DNA from: Niastella sp. OAS944
GTDB taxonomy: Bacteria; Bacteroidota; Bacteroidia; Chitinophagales; Chitinophagaceae
Length of the DNA: 64,000 nt
Direction: 5' to 3'
Assembly (NCBI GenBank): GCA_024809215.1
Contig: JANUBW010000001.1
Location: 1,592,841-1,656,840 of the forward strand
The notes under the pieces were generated by a model that saw nothing but the letters and a program-made list of their open reading frames with translations, had not been told where the DNA came from and made no database searches. Both the position numbers and the translations under genes were made by a program. Position 1 is the first letter of the stretch. The number at the start of each line of letters is the position of its first letter. Below, in pieces: positions 18,773 through 25,361 of this stretch.

Positions 18773-18805
18773 TAGAGCAAAATTACTGTACCAAATTAAG
18801 AAATA

Positions 18806-19012
18806 ATGAAACTCAGCCAAAAAGCATTAAAGGCAATTAACAATCCGGTTACCCGTCGCCGCTTGATGGATGTGCTTGGCTGTACAGAGTTTACCATCGC
18901 CAGATACATTCAGAAGAACAGCGACAATCTTACAAAAGCTGCTGCTTTACAGGTCATTAGAGAAGCGACCGGGTTACCAGACGAAGAGATCCTTGAAGTA
19001 GAAAAACGATAA
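18806..19012 (+). CDS. Small putative HTH (Cro-like) protein, unknown function
   Basis: A 68-residue soluble protein. The segment RRRLMDVLGCTEFTIARYIQ followed by NLTKAAALQVIREATGL has the helix-turn-helix rhythm of small DNA-binding proteins, and the sequence ends in an acidic tail (DEEILEVEKR). It is divergent from the S24 repressor with a palindrome between them, and a strong terminator follows at 19116. I cannot assign a family with certainty. A Cro-like partner of the repressor is the simplest reading (inference from layout). Confidence 0.7.
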   Translation: MKLSQKALKAINNPVTRRRLMDVLGCTEFTIARYIQKNSDNLTKAAALQVIREATGLPDEEILEVEKR

Positions 19013-19115
19013 AAGATCTATACAAAAACAGGGTATATAGGAGTTTAAAAGCTCTGCGATCCGTTCCCTATAGGTTGTTTTATAATTATTTCCGCTTTTA
19101 GGACCTGGTTAATAA

Positions 19116-19150
19116 AACAGGTTCAATTGTAATCATTGAACCTGTTTTTT
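19116..19150 (+). terminator. Rho-independent terminator
   Basis: A perfect 12-bp stem (AACAGGTTCAAT/ATTGAACCTGTT) with a 7-nt loop runs into TTTTTT. It closes the transcript of the 68-residue gene about 100 bp after its stop. The rest of 19013-19346 is A/T-rich with no supported gene. Confidence 0.9.
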
Positions 19151-19346
19151 GTAATACATTACATTCAAGGTAATGCAATCACTTACACTTTACCAGAGCA
19201 TTGGTAGCTGAACATCATATAAAAATGATTTTGCTATTACTTAAAACAATTAAGCAAGTTTGCTGTACTAAACTGATTGGAAAAAAAATTATACAAAACG
19301 GCTAAAAATGGAGGAATTAAGCTCGTTTTAAGAAAAAATTAAATAT

Positions 19347-20006
19347 CTAATATCGTAGAATGCCAGCTATTATTTTGAACACAGCTTCAATTTGATCCCA
19401 CTCACGATGTATAGGTGGAAAGAGTTCCTGGTTGGGATGATCAGAAACCAGTAAAAGCGTGCTATTGTTATTGCCCTGGTATACGCGCCGAACAATACCC
19501 TGCCAGTTTTTATCAATGATATAGTAGTGCAGTCCCCAGTTCAGGATCCTGGAGTTATTCAGGCGTATAATGCCTACTCGGCAGCCATTGGCAAAGGTGG
19601 GCGCCATGCTTTCGCCGGTTACTTCAATTACCCCATCAACAGGCCCCAGGAAGGGCGCATTAATACGGTCTACAATAAGCTCAGGTTCATTATCATGGAA
19701 TAAGATGGTACCAGAGGCAGCTTTACCATCGGTTTGGGGAGCAGGCAGCAGGTTGGGGTTTAAAGGCAGCCTAAGCGTAGCGGGCTTTTGGCTCGCCTGC
19801 TCCAGTTGTTCTTCAGCAATCTTATTTTCCATTTTATCGAGATAGGCCTTTAGCCTGAAATAATCATTGATATCGCTGGGTTTGGTGCCTTTTTCCCATT
19901 TATACAGGGTTTCTTTTGCAATACCGGTAAGAATTGCAATGGCGGGCATCTTAATTTTTGTTCTTTCCCGGAAGTTTTTAAGTCGTTGAGCAAGGTTTTG
20001 GTGCAT
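19347..20006 (-). CDS. HTH-XRE / S24-like transcriptional repressor (paralogue 2)
   Basis: A 219-residue paralogue of the regulator at 18023-18691. The HTH (about 1-60) contains GIAKETLYKWEKGTKPSDI, nearly identical in the recognition region. The linker is longer and richer in Pro/Gln. The S24 domain has VTGESMAPTF (Ser133), and again Arg (IVRRV, Arg173) replaces the catalytic Lys. Both proteins share INAPFLG/IDAPVIG and VDGVI blocks before the active site, so they arose by duplication. A TGTAAA/TTTACA palindrome sits 38 bp upstream. No other gene shares its transcript. Whether the two paralogues bind the same operators is unknown; their upstream palindromes differ. Confidence 0.87.
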   Translation of the reverse strand: MHQNLAQRLKNFRERTKIKMPAIAILTGIAKETLYKWEKGTKPSDINDYFRLKAYLDKMENKIAEEQLEQASQKPATLRLPLNPNLLPAPQTDGKAASGTILFHDNEPELIVDRINAPFLGPVDGVIEVTGESMAPTFANGCRVGIIRLNNSRILNWGLHYYIIDKNWQGIVRRVYQGNNNSTLLLVSDHPNQELFPPIHREWDQIEAVFKIIAGILRY

Positions 20007-20043
20007 GGTTTATGGATTCAGGTATTGATCACGATCAAATAAA

Positions 20044-20057
20044 TGTAAAGTTTTACA
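20044..20057. promoter_or_regulatory. Candidate operator TGTAAA-GT-TTTACA
   Basis: A perfect 14-bp inverted repeat lies 38 bp upstream of the second S24 repressor start (20006). It could be an autoregulatory site. The sequence differs from the palindrome upstream of the first paralogue. Confidence 0.45.
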
Positions 20058-20725
20058 CAAAACTGAACCCCTCCGGACTCAATTGTAATTCTTTTCATTA
20101 ATTCTAATTCTTTCCATAACAAAGGTATAAATTATAATAAATTCCAATATCCATTATCTAAAATTGGTGCTTATTCTTGACATAAATCATGGCTCAGAAT
20201 GTAACCTGGCTTGTCTAGTCTTTACCTTTCTTTACTACCCCTGTTATCTTTGCGTTGTACCACGGTCGTACCTCATTTATCTTTTGTTTACCCCTCAGGT
20301 AAAAAAAGGTTAAGTTGAAGTAACGTTGGGGTTAAGCAAAAACGAGCGCCAGGTAACCTTTAGGTAAACTTTAGGTAAACAAACCTGATCGGCATCACCT
20401 ATAAATACTGAAAGTGAAAATGTGCAATAAATTTATCAGAAAGGCAACATGGTAAAGAACTTTAAGTACTTTATTGAAAATGAAAAATTTAAGTCTACCG
20501 GTAAAGCCTAACCATGAAATACAGTTGTAGTTTTAATGTTTTATTTAAAAAACGACCTTTATCCGTTAGGAAAAAAAATTTACATTTGGTTTTAGTAACT
20601 CCTCCCCTGCGAATAATTTATCCGTTCTCTTAGTTAGAACAAAATGGTATCTGAATCGATATAGTAAGCAGATCACATGCATTAGGGCACAAATGCAACA
20701 TAAACCTTTATCTTAAAATTATCTT
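20058..20725. other. Gene-free spacer with AGGTAAAC word repeats
   Basis: No coding frame is supported in this 668-bp spacer. From about 20220 to 20390 it carries degenerate words: TTTACTACCCCTGTTATC, TTTACCCCTCAGGTAAA, and three near copies of TTTAGGTAAAC (20358-20385) facing TTTACC words. This resembles the arms of the element at 59930-60080. The remainder is A/T-rich and includes the promoter region of the AraC-type gene. Confidence 0.6.
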
Positions 20726-21100
20726 ATGCAGAAACGTTTGCGTAAAACATTCCTGGAGGCCATTCATTCCATTAAAGACTACATTGATCAACATCCGCTG
20801 GAAACTAAAACAATCTCAGCGCTCATTCGCAAAACACATTCACAGATCGGTATCAATTTGCTTCACCAAGGTTTTCGCCAGTTATTTGGCACAAGGATCA
20901 AAGAATACGAGATCAAAAAAAGACTGGAGGCCGCTACCAACCTGCTTTTGGAAGATGAATTGACCATGCAGGAAATAACGGCCAAATGCGGTTACAGTTC
21001 ACAAAGCGCCTTTGTACGGGCGTTTAAAGATGTATATGGTATTACACCCGGACAATGGCGCAGCCGTCACTTACCCCTGCCTTTGCAGGAAGCATGCTAA
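20726..21100 (+). CDS. Stand-alone AraC-family DNA-binding domain protein
   Basis: A 124-residue regulator that is essentially one AraC/XylS double helix-turn-helix domain without a ligand-binding half. The second HTH is well conserved (LTMQEITAKCGYSSQSAFVR then AFKDVYGITPGQWR). The first HTH region (KTHSQIGINLLHQGFRQLFG) is more diverged but keeps the QLFGTRIKEYEIKKRLE linker helix. Such short forms occur in Bacteroidota and may need a partner for signal input. It is isolated by long spacers on both sides. Targets are unknown. Confidence 0.85.
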   Translation: MQKRLRKTFLEAIHSIKDYIDQHPLETKTISALIRKTHSQIGINLLHQGFRQLFGTRIKEYEIKKRLEAATNLLLEDELTMQEITAKCGYSSQSAFVRAFKDVYGITPGQWRSRHLPLPLQEAC

Positions 21101-21335
21101 CCGTTACTTACTAACCTGTTTTTTACTATCATTAACAAATTGTTGCAGGCAGGTCACACAACTGCACAACCGATTTGCCTGTAACAATTTATACCAGTGT
21201 ACCATTGCAAACAGAAGAAACGTGCGTGTGAAATTGTATAAAAAAAATGCAAACAGGAGAAATTCACGGTCGTAACTTAAGCCTCAGAAATGTTGAAGAT
21301 GTAAGAAGAAATGATATTTTTGTATTACAGGGCTG

Positions 21336-21360
21336 GCCGAAAACCTGAAAAAGAGTAGGC
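21336..21360 (+). promoter_or_regulatory. Repeated leader motif GCCGAAAACCT..AGAGTAGGC (copy 1)
   Basis: The 25-nt segment has GCC and GGC ends that can pair and an internal GAAAACCT block. It is nearly identical to 22544-22569, and in both places CATTAAC or a close variant follows, with an ATG after 28-33 bp. Conservation between two otherwise different upstream regions suggests a shared 5' leader element. Confidence 0.5.
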
Positions 21361-21388
21361 GTATCATTAACAATTGAACCTTATCCAA

Positions 21389-21499
21389 ATGACGAATTTA
21401 ACAACTGTATTAGCAGTTACAACTATCACTCCATTTGTTATTGCCAAACCAACTTCACCGGCAACCCAACTTACAATTCTAAAATTGCTAACTGAATAA
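21389..21499 (+). CDS. Possible 36-residue peptide
   Basis: A short frame begins MTNLTTVLAVTTITPFVIA and continues KPTSPATQLTILKLLTE. It is hydrophobic at the start and follows a leader motif that is repeated upstream of the secreted-protein gene at 22603. It could be a degenerate or minimal relative of those small secreted proteins. Evidence is positional only. Confidence 0.25.
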   Translation: MTNLTTVLAVTTITPFVIAKPTSPATQLTILKLLTE

Positions 21500-21978
21500 A
21501 TCATCGTGGCATTTTGTATAAAAAAAGTGCAAACAGCGAAAATGTGAGAGTGTAAATTCGCAGTATCAATTAATGAAACGGTTATGAGATCATTTCAATC
21601 AACAACGGCCTTTCTTGATCTATTATAGAAGGTTTTTAACAGTGGCTTGCTGTGCTGCCTTTTTTGTCTAATTGAGGCACCCTGCAGTAAGCTAATAACG
21701 GTGATAAACACACACAATTTAAAACAGTGAGAAAATGGTAAAAAAATGTGCAAATGCGATAAAAACGGTGAACTATCTTGCACACACATTCGACAGGACA
21801 AACACTCACGAAGCAAAAAGCCGGTTACACACTACGAAGCACAGCACATAAGCGAGACAGCAAAACTACGTAACGCCACCCAACCAATTCACTGGCAAAG
21901 CCAGCCTTAACCAAAGAGACTGTAAGTTATTCATTGAGCACATTAACCAGGCAGGCCTGGTGTATAAACCTTATTGAG

Positions 21979-22437
21979 ATGAAAAATGAAATATTACGCG
22001 GCGAGAAGCCGAAGAGGAATGTTATTGTCGAGATAATAGCAGCGACACTTCTTATTTTCTTTGTACATACGTTTATCAGTAGTTTCATACAACTTCAAAG
22101 CCTTAAGAATTTACTGGCATTTTATACTAAATACACAACTGAAACAGCATGGTTAATGATAGCATCAGAATTGCTTATCTCCATTCTGTTATTTATGCCT
22201 CGCCTACGGAAATGGGGTTTGATACTGGTAATACCTTTCGCAATACTTGGGTTTTACATTGTAGTAACACATTATCGATATCCTAATGACTTTGGAGGAT
22301 TACTAAATACACTTTCATCGACTCAGCAACTTGTATTGTATTGTTTACTTTTTGCTTTAGCGTTATCTGGTTTACTATCAGGATTCAGGAAGCAAAAAAG
22401 CAAAACTGAAAAGGAACCTTCTGTAGTTTTCACCTGA
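21979..22437 (+). CDS. MauE/DoxX-like four-helix membrane protein
   Basis: A 152-residue inner-membrane protein with four hydrophobic segments (about 15-35, 55-74, 80-98 and 118-138). The layout and the helix starting VEIIAATLLIFFVHTFISS resemble MauE/DoxX-type redox-associated proteins of Bacteroidota, which are thought to serve thiol-disulphide chemistry. No redox cysteine pair is visible here, which weakens that role. The start at 21979 is preferred; the frame extends 15 codons upstream without reason. The two genes that follow encode small secreted proteins. Pairing of MauE-like proteins with small exported proteins is common in this phylum, but no mechanism is established. Confidence 0.65.
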   Translation: MKNEILRGEKPKRNVIVEIIAATLLIFFVHTFISSFIQLQSLKNLLAFYTKYTTETAWLMIASELLISILLFMPRLRKWGLILVIPFAILGFYIVVTHYRYPNDFGGLLNTLSSTQQLVLYCLLFALALSGLLSGFRKQKSKTEKEPSVVFT

Positions 22438-22543
22438 TATTACCGGGAATATTTAAAATAATTATTGCGCAATATACCTGTTCATGTAGGCCAAACATGG
22501 ATAGAGCGAACTCCTTATCGCTGGAAATAAGGAAAAGGGATAT

Positions 22544-22569
22544 GCCGAAAACCTTATAAAAGAGTAGGC
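22544..22569 (+). promoter_or_regulatory. Repeated leader motif GCCGAAAACCT..AGAGTAGGC (copy 2)
   Basis: A 26-nt near copy of the motif at 21336-21360, with one extra base in the central A/T run. It lies 33 bp before the ATG of the first small secreted protein. The second paralogue at 23058 lacks it, so the two paralogues would be cotranscribed or differently controlled. Confidence 0.5.
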
Positions 22570-22602
22570 TCAAATTTCATTAACTTTTAAACTATTTATT
22601 TT

Positions 22603-22965
22603 ATGAAGCGTAATCTTTTAGGCTTTGCCGCTGTAGTATTAGCAATTGCAGTTAGCTCTTTTACTGCAAAACTGAATACTACTTACTACATGGTGTATAA
22701 TTCAGGTTCTCAAAACGTAATGAGCAATTATGATGCTCCTACTGCTGAAGAACAAGACGCTGTTATTGGATCAGACCGTTTGGCTTGGATTTCAATCGAA
22801 AGCGCTGACTCTCAAATTGACAACGCTGAGTTCCTGGCTGCATTTTCTGCTTTAGATGCAAATTCTACAAGCAGCCTGGACGATGAGTCTGAAAAAAACA
22901 TAACATTCACTTACAGTGGTAATTCAACTCTGCACACACAGTTGGAAAAGAAAGCTGCTCAATAA
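22603..22965 (+). CDS. Small secreted protein, paralogue 1 (DUF6520-like N-terminus)
   Basis: A 120-residue protein with signal peptide MKRNLLGFAAVVLAIAVSSF ending near TAK. The mature part starts YYMVYNSGSQNVMSNYDAP and carries the block SADSQIDNAEFLAAFSALD shared with the neighbour at 23058. It contains no cysteine and is acidic and Ser/Asn-rich. The N-terminus resembles small exported Bacteroidota proteins annotated DUF6520, but the rest I do not recognise. A perfect inverted-repeat terminator follows immediately. Leader motif copy 2 precedes it. Confidence 0.8.
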   Translation: MKRNLLGFAAVVLAIAVSSFTAKLNTTYYMVYNSGSQNVMSNYDAPTAEEQDAVIGSDRLAWISIESADSQIDNAEFLAAFSALDANSTSSLDDESEKNITFTYSGNSTLHTQLEKKAAQ

Positions 22966-22979
22966 TAGCAATTATATGC

Positions 22980-23016
22980 AAACGGTCAGTTGAAATTCAA
23001 CTGACCGTTTATTTGT
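22980..23016 (+). terminator. Terminator-like perfect inverted repeat
   Basis: AAACGGTCAGTTGAA pairs perfectly with TTCAACTGACCGTTT around a single central base, followed by ATTTG. It lies 14 bp after the stop of the first small secreted protein. The same stem (ACGGTCAG/CTGACCGT) is reused after the second paralogue. Confidence 0.8.
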
Positions 23017-23057
23017 TAAGGTATTTGCTTAAGATCATTAAACCTTAAGTTCTAGTT

Positions 23058-23426
23058 ATGAAACGAAACTTGTTAAGCATCACAGCTTTAGTGTTAGCGA
23101 TTGTAGCCAGCTCTTTTACTGCAAAATGGACTTCCCTTTTTTATATGGTATTCAATTCTGGCGCCCAAAACTCAATAAGCAATTATGCAGCGCCAACTAC
23201 CGATGTACAGGATTCTGTTTTGGGATCGGATGTTTTATGTTGGATCGCAATTGAAAGTGTAGATTCGCAAATTGATAATGCTGAATTTTTAGCTGCATTT
23301 TCGGCACTTGATGAAGGCTTTACCCAACCAAATAACCTTAATGATGAATCAGAAAAAATAAAAACATTCTCCTATAATGGCATAAGTGGCCTGCACGTTT
23401 TTTTAGAAAAAAAAGCTATTGACTAA
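23058..23426 (+). CDS. Small secreted protein, paralogue 2
   Basis: 122 residues, clearly homologous to the protein at 22603 along the whole length: signal peptide MKRNLLSITALVLAIVASSF, then FYMVFNSGAQNSISNYAAP, VLGSDVLCWIAIESVDSQID and NAEFLAAFSALDEG. The variable C-terminal 30 residues differ most. It has one unpaired cysteine (WIAIES preceded by LC). Tandem duplication with reuse of the same terminator indicates a recent copy event. Function unknown; export by Sec is likely. Confidence 0.8.
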   Translation: MKRNLLSITALVLAIVASSFTAKWTSLFYMVFNSGAQNSISNYAAPTTDVQDSVLGSDVLCWIAIESVDSQIDNAEFLAAFSALDEGFTQPNNLNDESEKIKTFSYNGISGLHVFLEKKAID

Positions 23427-23432
23427 TAAAAG

Positions 23433-23464
23433 ACGGTCAGCCGAATTCAACTGACCGTTTTTTA
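23433..23464. terminator. Terminator between convergent genes
   Basis: The stem ACGGTCAG/CTGACCGT (23433-23440 with 23451-23458) runs into TTTTTTATT on the plus strand. It duplicates the stem at 22980-23010. The minus-strand lipoprotein gene stops at 23468, so the hairpin sits at the convergence point. Confidence 0.75.
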
Positions 23465-23467
23465 TTA

Positions 23468-23944
23468 CTAAATATTTTCTACTTCTTCTTCATTAATAAT
23501 AATATAAACAGAATCCCATTTTATATTTTTGTCCCATTCCTGATTACCTTCATAAGGAACTTTTAAGATCACAGATTTCCCCCAGTTTTTTCCATTTGAA
23601 ACACTGTTAAAAGTTGCTACTTTAAAGATCTTCAGCGCTGACAATCTTTGATAAAACTTATCTACATTCTTTCTATTATTTTCACTGGCCAAACTCATGG
23701 CAGCAGGAATACTTTTGTAATCATAGTGCTTCTTAACCGCAGCAAATTCTTCGGCTCCAATTTGTGAAACGATCTCACCAGCTGCGTTGTTCCAAATTTC
23801 TTCACCAACCATCATTTTCATTTTTCCCCAATCCTTTACATTTACCTGAGGATTCTTTTCCGTAGCTGGGGCGTTAGAAACCTGATTATATGCCGAACAT
23901 GACATAAACAACATGGCGATAAATAAACTGCTAACTATTTTCAT
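23468..23944 (-). CDS. Hypothetical lipoprotein
   Basis: A 158-residue predicted lipoprotein with signal MKIVSSLFIAMLFMSC and Cys16. The mature part has a Lys/Glu-rich segment with GEEIWNNAAGEIVSQIGAEE and an SVYIIINEEEVENI end. I do not recognise a domain. It lies 23 bp after the susD stop and is probably the last gene of the sigma/FecR/SusC/SusD transcript. A role as an accessory surface lipoprotein of that uptake system is inference from position. Confidence 0.75.
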   Translation of the reverse strand: MKIVSSLFIAMLFMSCSAYNQVSNAPATEKNPQVNVKDWGKMKMMVGEEIWNNAAGEIVSQIGAEEFAAVKKHYDYKSIPAAMSLASENNRKNVDKFYQRLSALKIFKVATFNSVSNGKNWGKSVILKVPYEGNQEWDKNIKWDSVYIIINEEEVENI

Positions 23945-23967
23945 ATTTATTTTATTTAGGTAAAAGA

Positions 23968-25344
23968 TTATCGTGCGTTTTGTTCCAGATTAGTTTGTTG
24001 TATTATGGTAAGTGGAATAAGCAATGTATATCTGAGATCATTGGGAGGAAGTTTATAAATTGTTCCGTTCAAATTTCTGGTAAGTGTAACAGCAGTAGAT
24101 GAATTTTTATTCAATCTTCTTATATCTGCCCATCTAACACCCCTGTAAATCATTTCCTTTTTACGCTCCGTTAAGATTATAGTCAAAGCCTGCTCTGATG
24201 TGCCAGGATTGAATACTGGCACTGTTCCCGGTTTATATCTTTTGCTAAGCAAAGCATTTAAGTCCTGCATAGCTGACGATATATCACCAAGCCGGGCACT
24301 GGACTCAGCGCGTATTAAATAAACTTCTGCAGTTCCAAGGCCAACAAATGCTCCTACAGAGGAGGATCCATTATAGGACCCTTTAAACCGGTAGGTATTC
24401 TCCCCTGTAATCTGGCGAAAAAAGGCCGTTTTTCTAATATCATTTACATCATACGAGCTATATAAAAAAGAATCAATCTTTGCACTCGTATTTACAGCGT
24501 TCAATGAACTTTCATCATTAACATAATACAGAATCTCTGAATTCAATATCCCCTTTTTCAAAAAGGGCTCACTTGCTGTAGGATTTACATCAGTTGTACT
24601 ACTGTAATCGATAAGCTGATTATATAACTTTAAACTTTCATTGGCAGCCTGTTTGGCATTTGCGTAATCACCTTTTTGAAGATATACCTTTGCTAAAAGT
24701 GCATAGCCAGCAGCCTTATTAGGTCGTGTTTTTGCCACAACGCTTTCAGGAAGCAAATCAACAGCCAGTTGCAAGTCTTTTATTATTTGATCATATGTTT
24801 GTTGTACGGTTGAACGTACGCTGGGAATGTTAAAATCGGCTTCTAATCTTAAGACTATACCCAGATCAGTATCTGCCGTGGCAGCATCATATTGCGGGGC
24901 AAATAATTGTGCAAGCTGAAAGAAAGAAAATGACCGTAGAAATAATGCAAATCCTTTTATTTCAGCAGCTTTTGGGCTGGCTGACTTTTCGTTGATTCTA
25001 TCAACATTGTCTAAAACAGTATTGGCAGTTAATATAAGCGAATATTGTTGTGTCCAATCCTTTTCATCATCAACCGCCGGATCCCAAATATAACTTTGCT
25101 TATCAATATCGATTCTTGATTGCCAGATGGTGTAAGGTAAATAATATTCATCCGTTACATTTTGAATAACACGAAGGCCCCATTTATAAAAAGACGGATT
25201 ATCCATTAATGCCTGCAAATCATCCAATGTGTCAGGCGTAGATAGACGTTGATCAGGCTTCTCGTCTAAATACTTTTTACAAGATGCTGATAATATTATT
25301 ATAGCAAGGCTACAGAGCAGAACTTTTATATGATGTTTATTCAT
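23968..25344 (-). CDS. SusD/RagB family outer-membrane lipoprotein
   Basis: 458 residues with lipobox SASC (Cys22) followed by KKYLDEKPDQRL, typical of the short FecIR-linked SusD subfamily. The TPR-like N-terminal helices include AEIKGFALFLRSFSFFQLAQ and QTYDQIIKDLQLAVDLLPE. The C-terminal signature ILTERKKEMIYRGVRWADIR is well conserved, followed by YKLPPNDLRYTLLIP. It lies 17 bp after its SusC. The substrate is unknown, but this subfamily often sits beside peptidases or lipoproteins rather than glycosidases. Confidence 0.95.
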   Translation of the reverse strand: MNKHHIKVLLCSLAIIILSASCKKYLDEKPDQRLSTPDTLDDLQALMDNPSFYKWGLRVIQNVTDEYYLPYTIWQSRIDIDKQSYIWDPAVDDEKDWTQQYSLILTANTVLDNVDRINEKSASPKAAEIKGFALFLRSFSFFQLAQLFAPQYDAATADTDLGIVLRLEADFNIPSVRSTVQQTYDQIIKDLQLAVDLLPESVVAKTRPNKAAGYALLAKVYLQKGDYANAKQAANESLKLYNQLIDYSSTTDVNPTASEPFLKKGILNSEILYYVNDESSLNAVNTSAKIDSFLYSSYDVNDIRKTAFFRQITGENTYRFKGSYNGSSSVGAFVGLGTAEVYLIRAESSARLGDISSAMQDLNALLSKRYKPGTVPVFNPGTSEQALTIILTERKKEMIYRGVRWADIRRLNKNSSTAVTLTRNLNGTIYKLPPNDLRYTLLIPLTIIQQTNLEQNAR

Positions 25345-25361
25345 TTTGTAGAAATTAGTAG

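Larger units (their letters stand above)
21101..21978. other. Long spacer with near-repeats and tiny ORFs
   Basis: This 878-bp stretch holds no long frame. It contains near copies of TTGTATAAAAAAAnTGCAAACAG at 21235-21257 and 21512-21536, with a third weaker version near 21731. A 33-codon frame (21247-21348) follows the first copy and a 36-codon frame (21389-21499) follows a leader motif at 21336-21360. The near-repeats suggest duplicated promoter/leader units of which the coding parts are very short or decayed. Nothing else is identified. Confidence 0.5.

Noticed and set aside
18023..21100. Prophage remnant
   Set aside because: CI-like regulators are present, but no integrase, attachment site, structural, lysis or replication gene was found.
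21595..21816. Minus-strand 73-codon ORF in the long spacer
   Set aside because: Cys/His/Leu-rich composition without any recognisable start or motif; likely chance.
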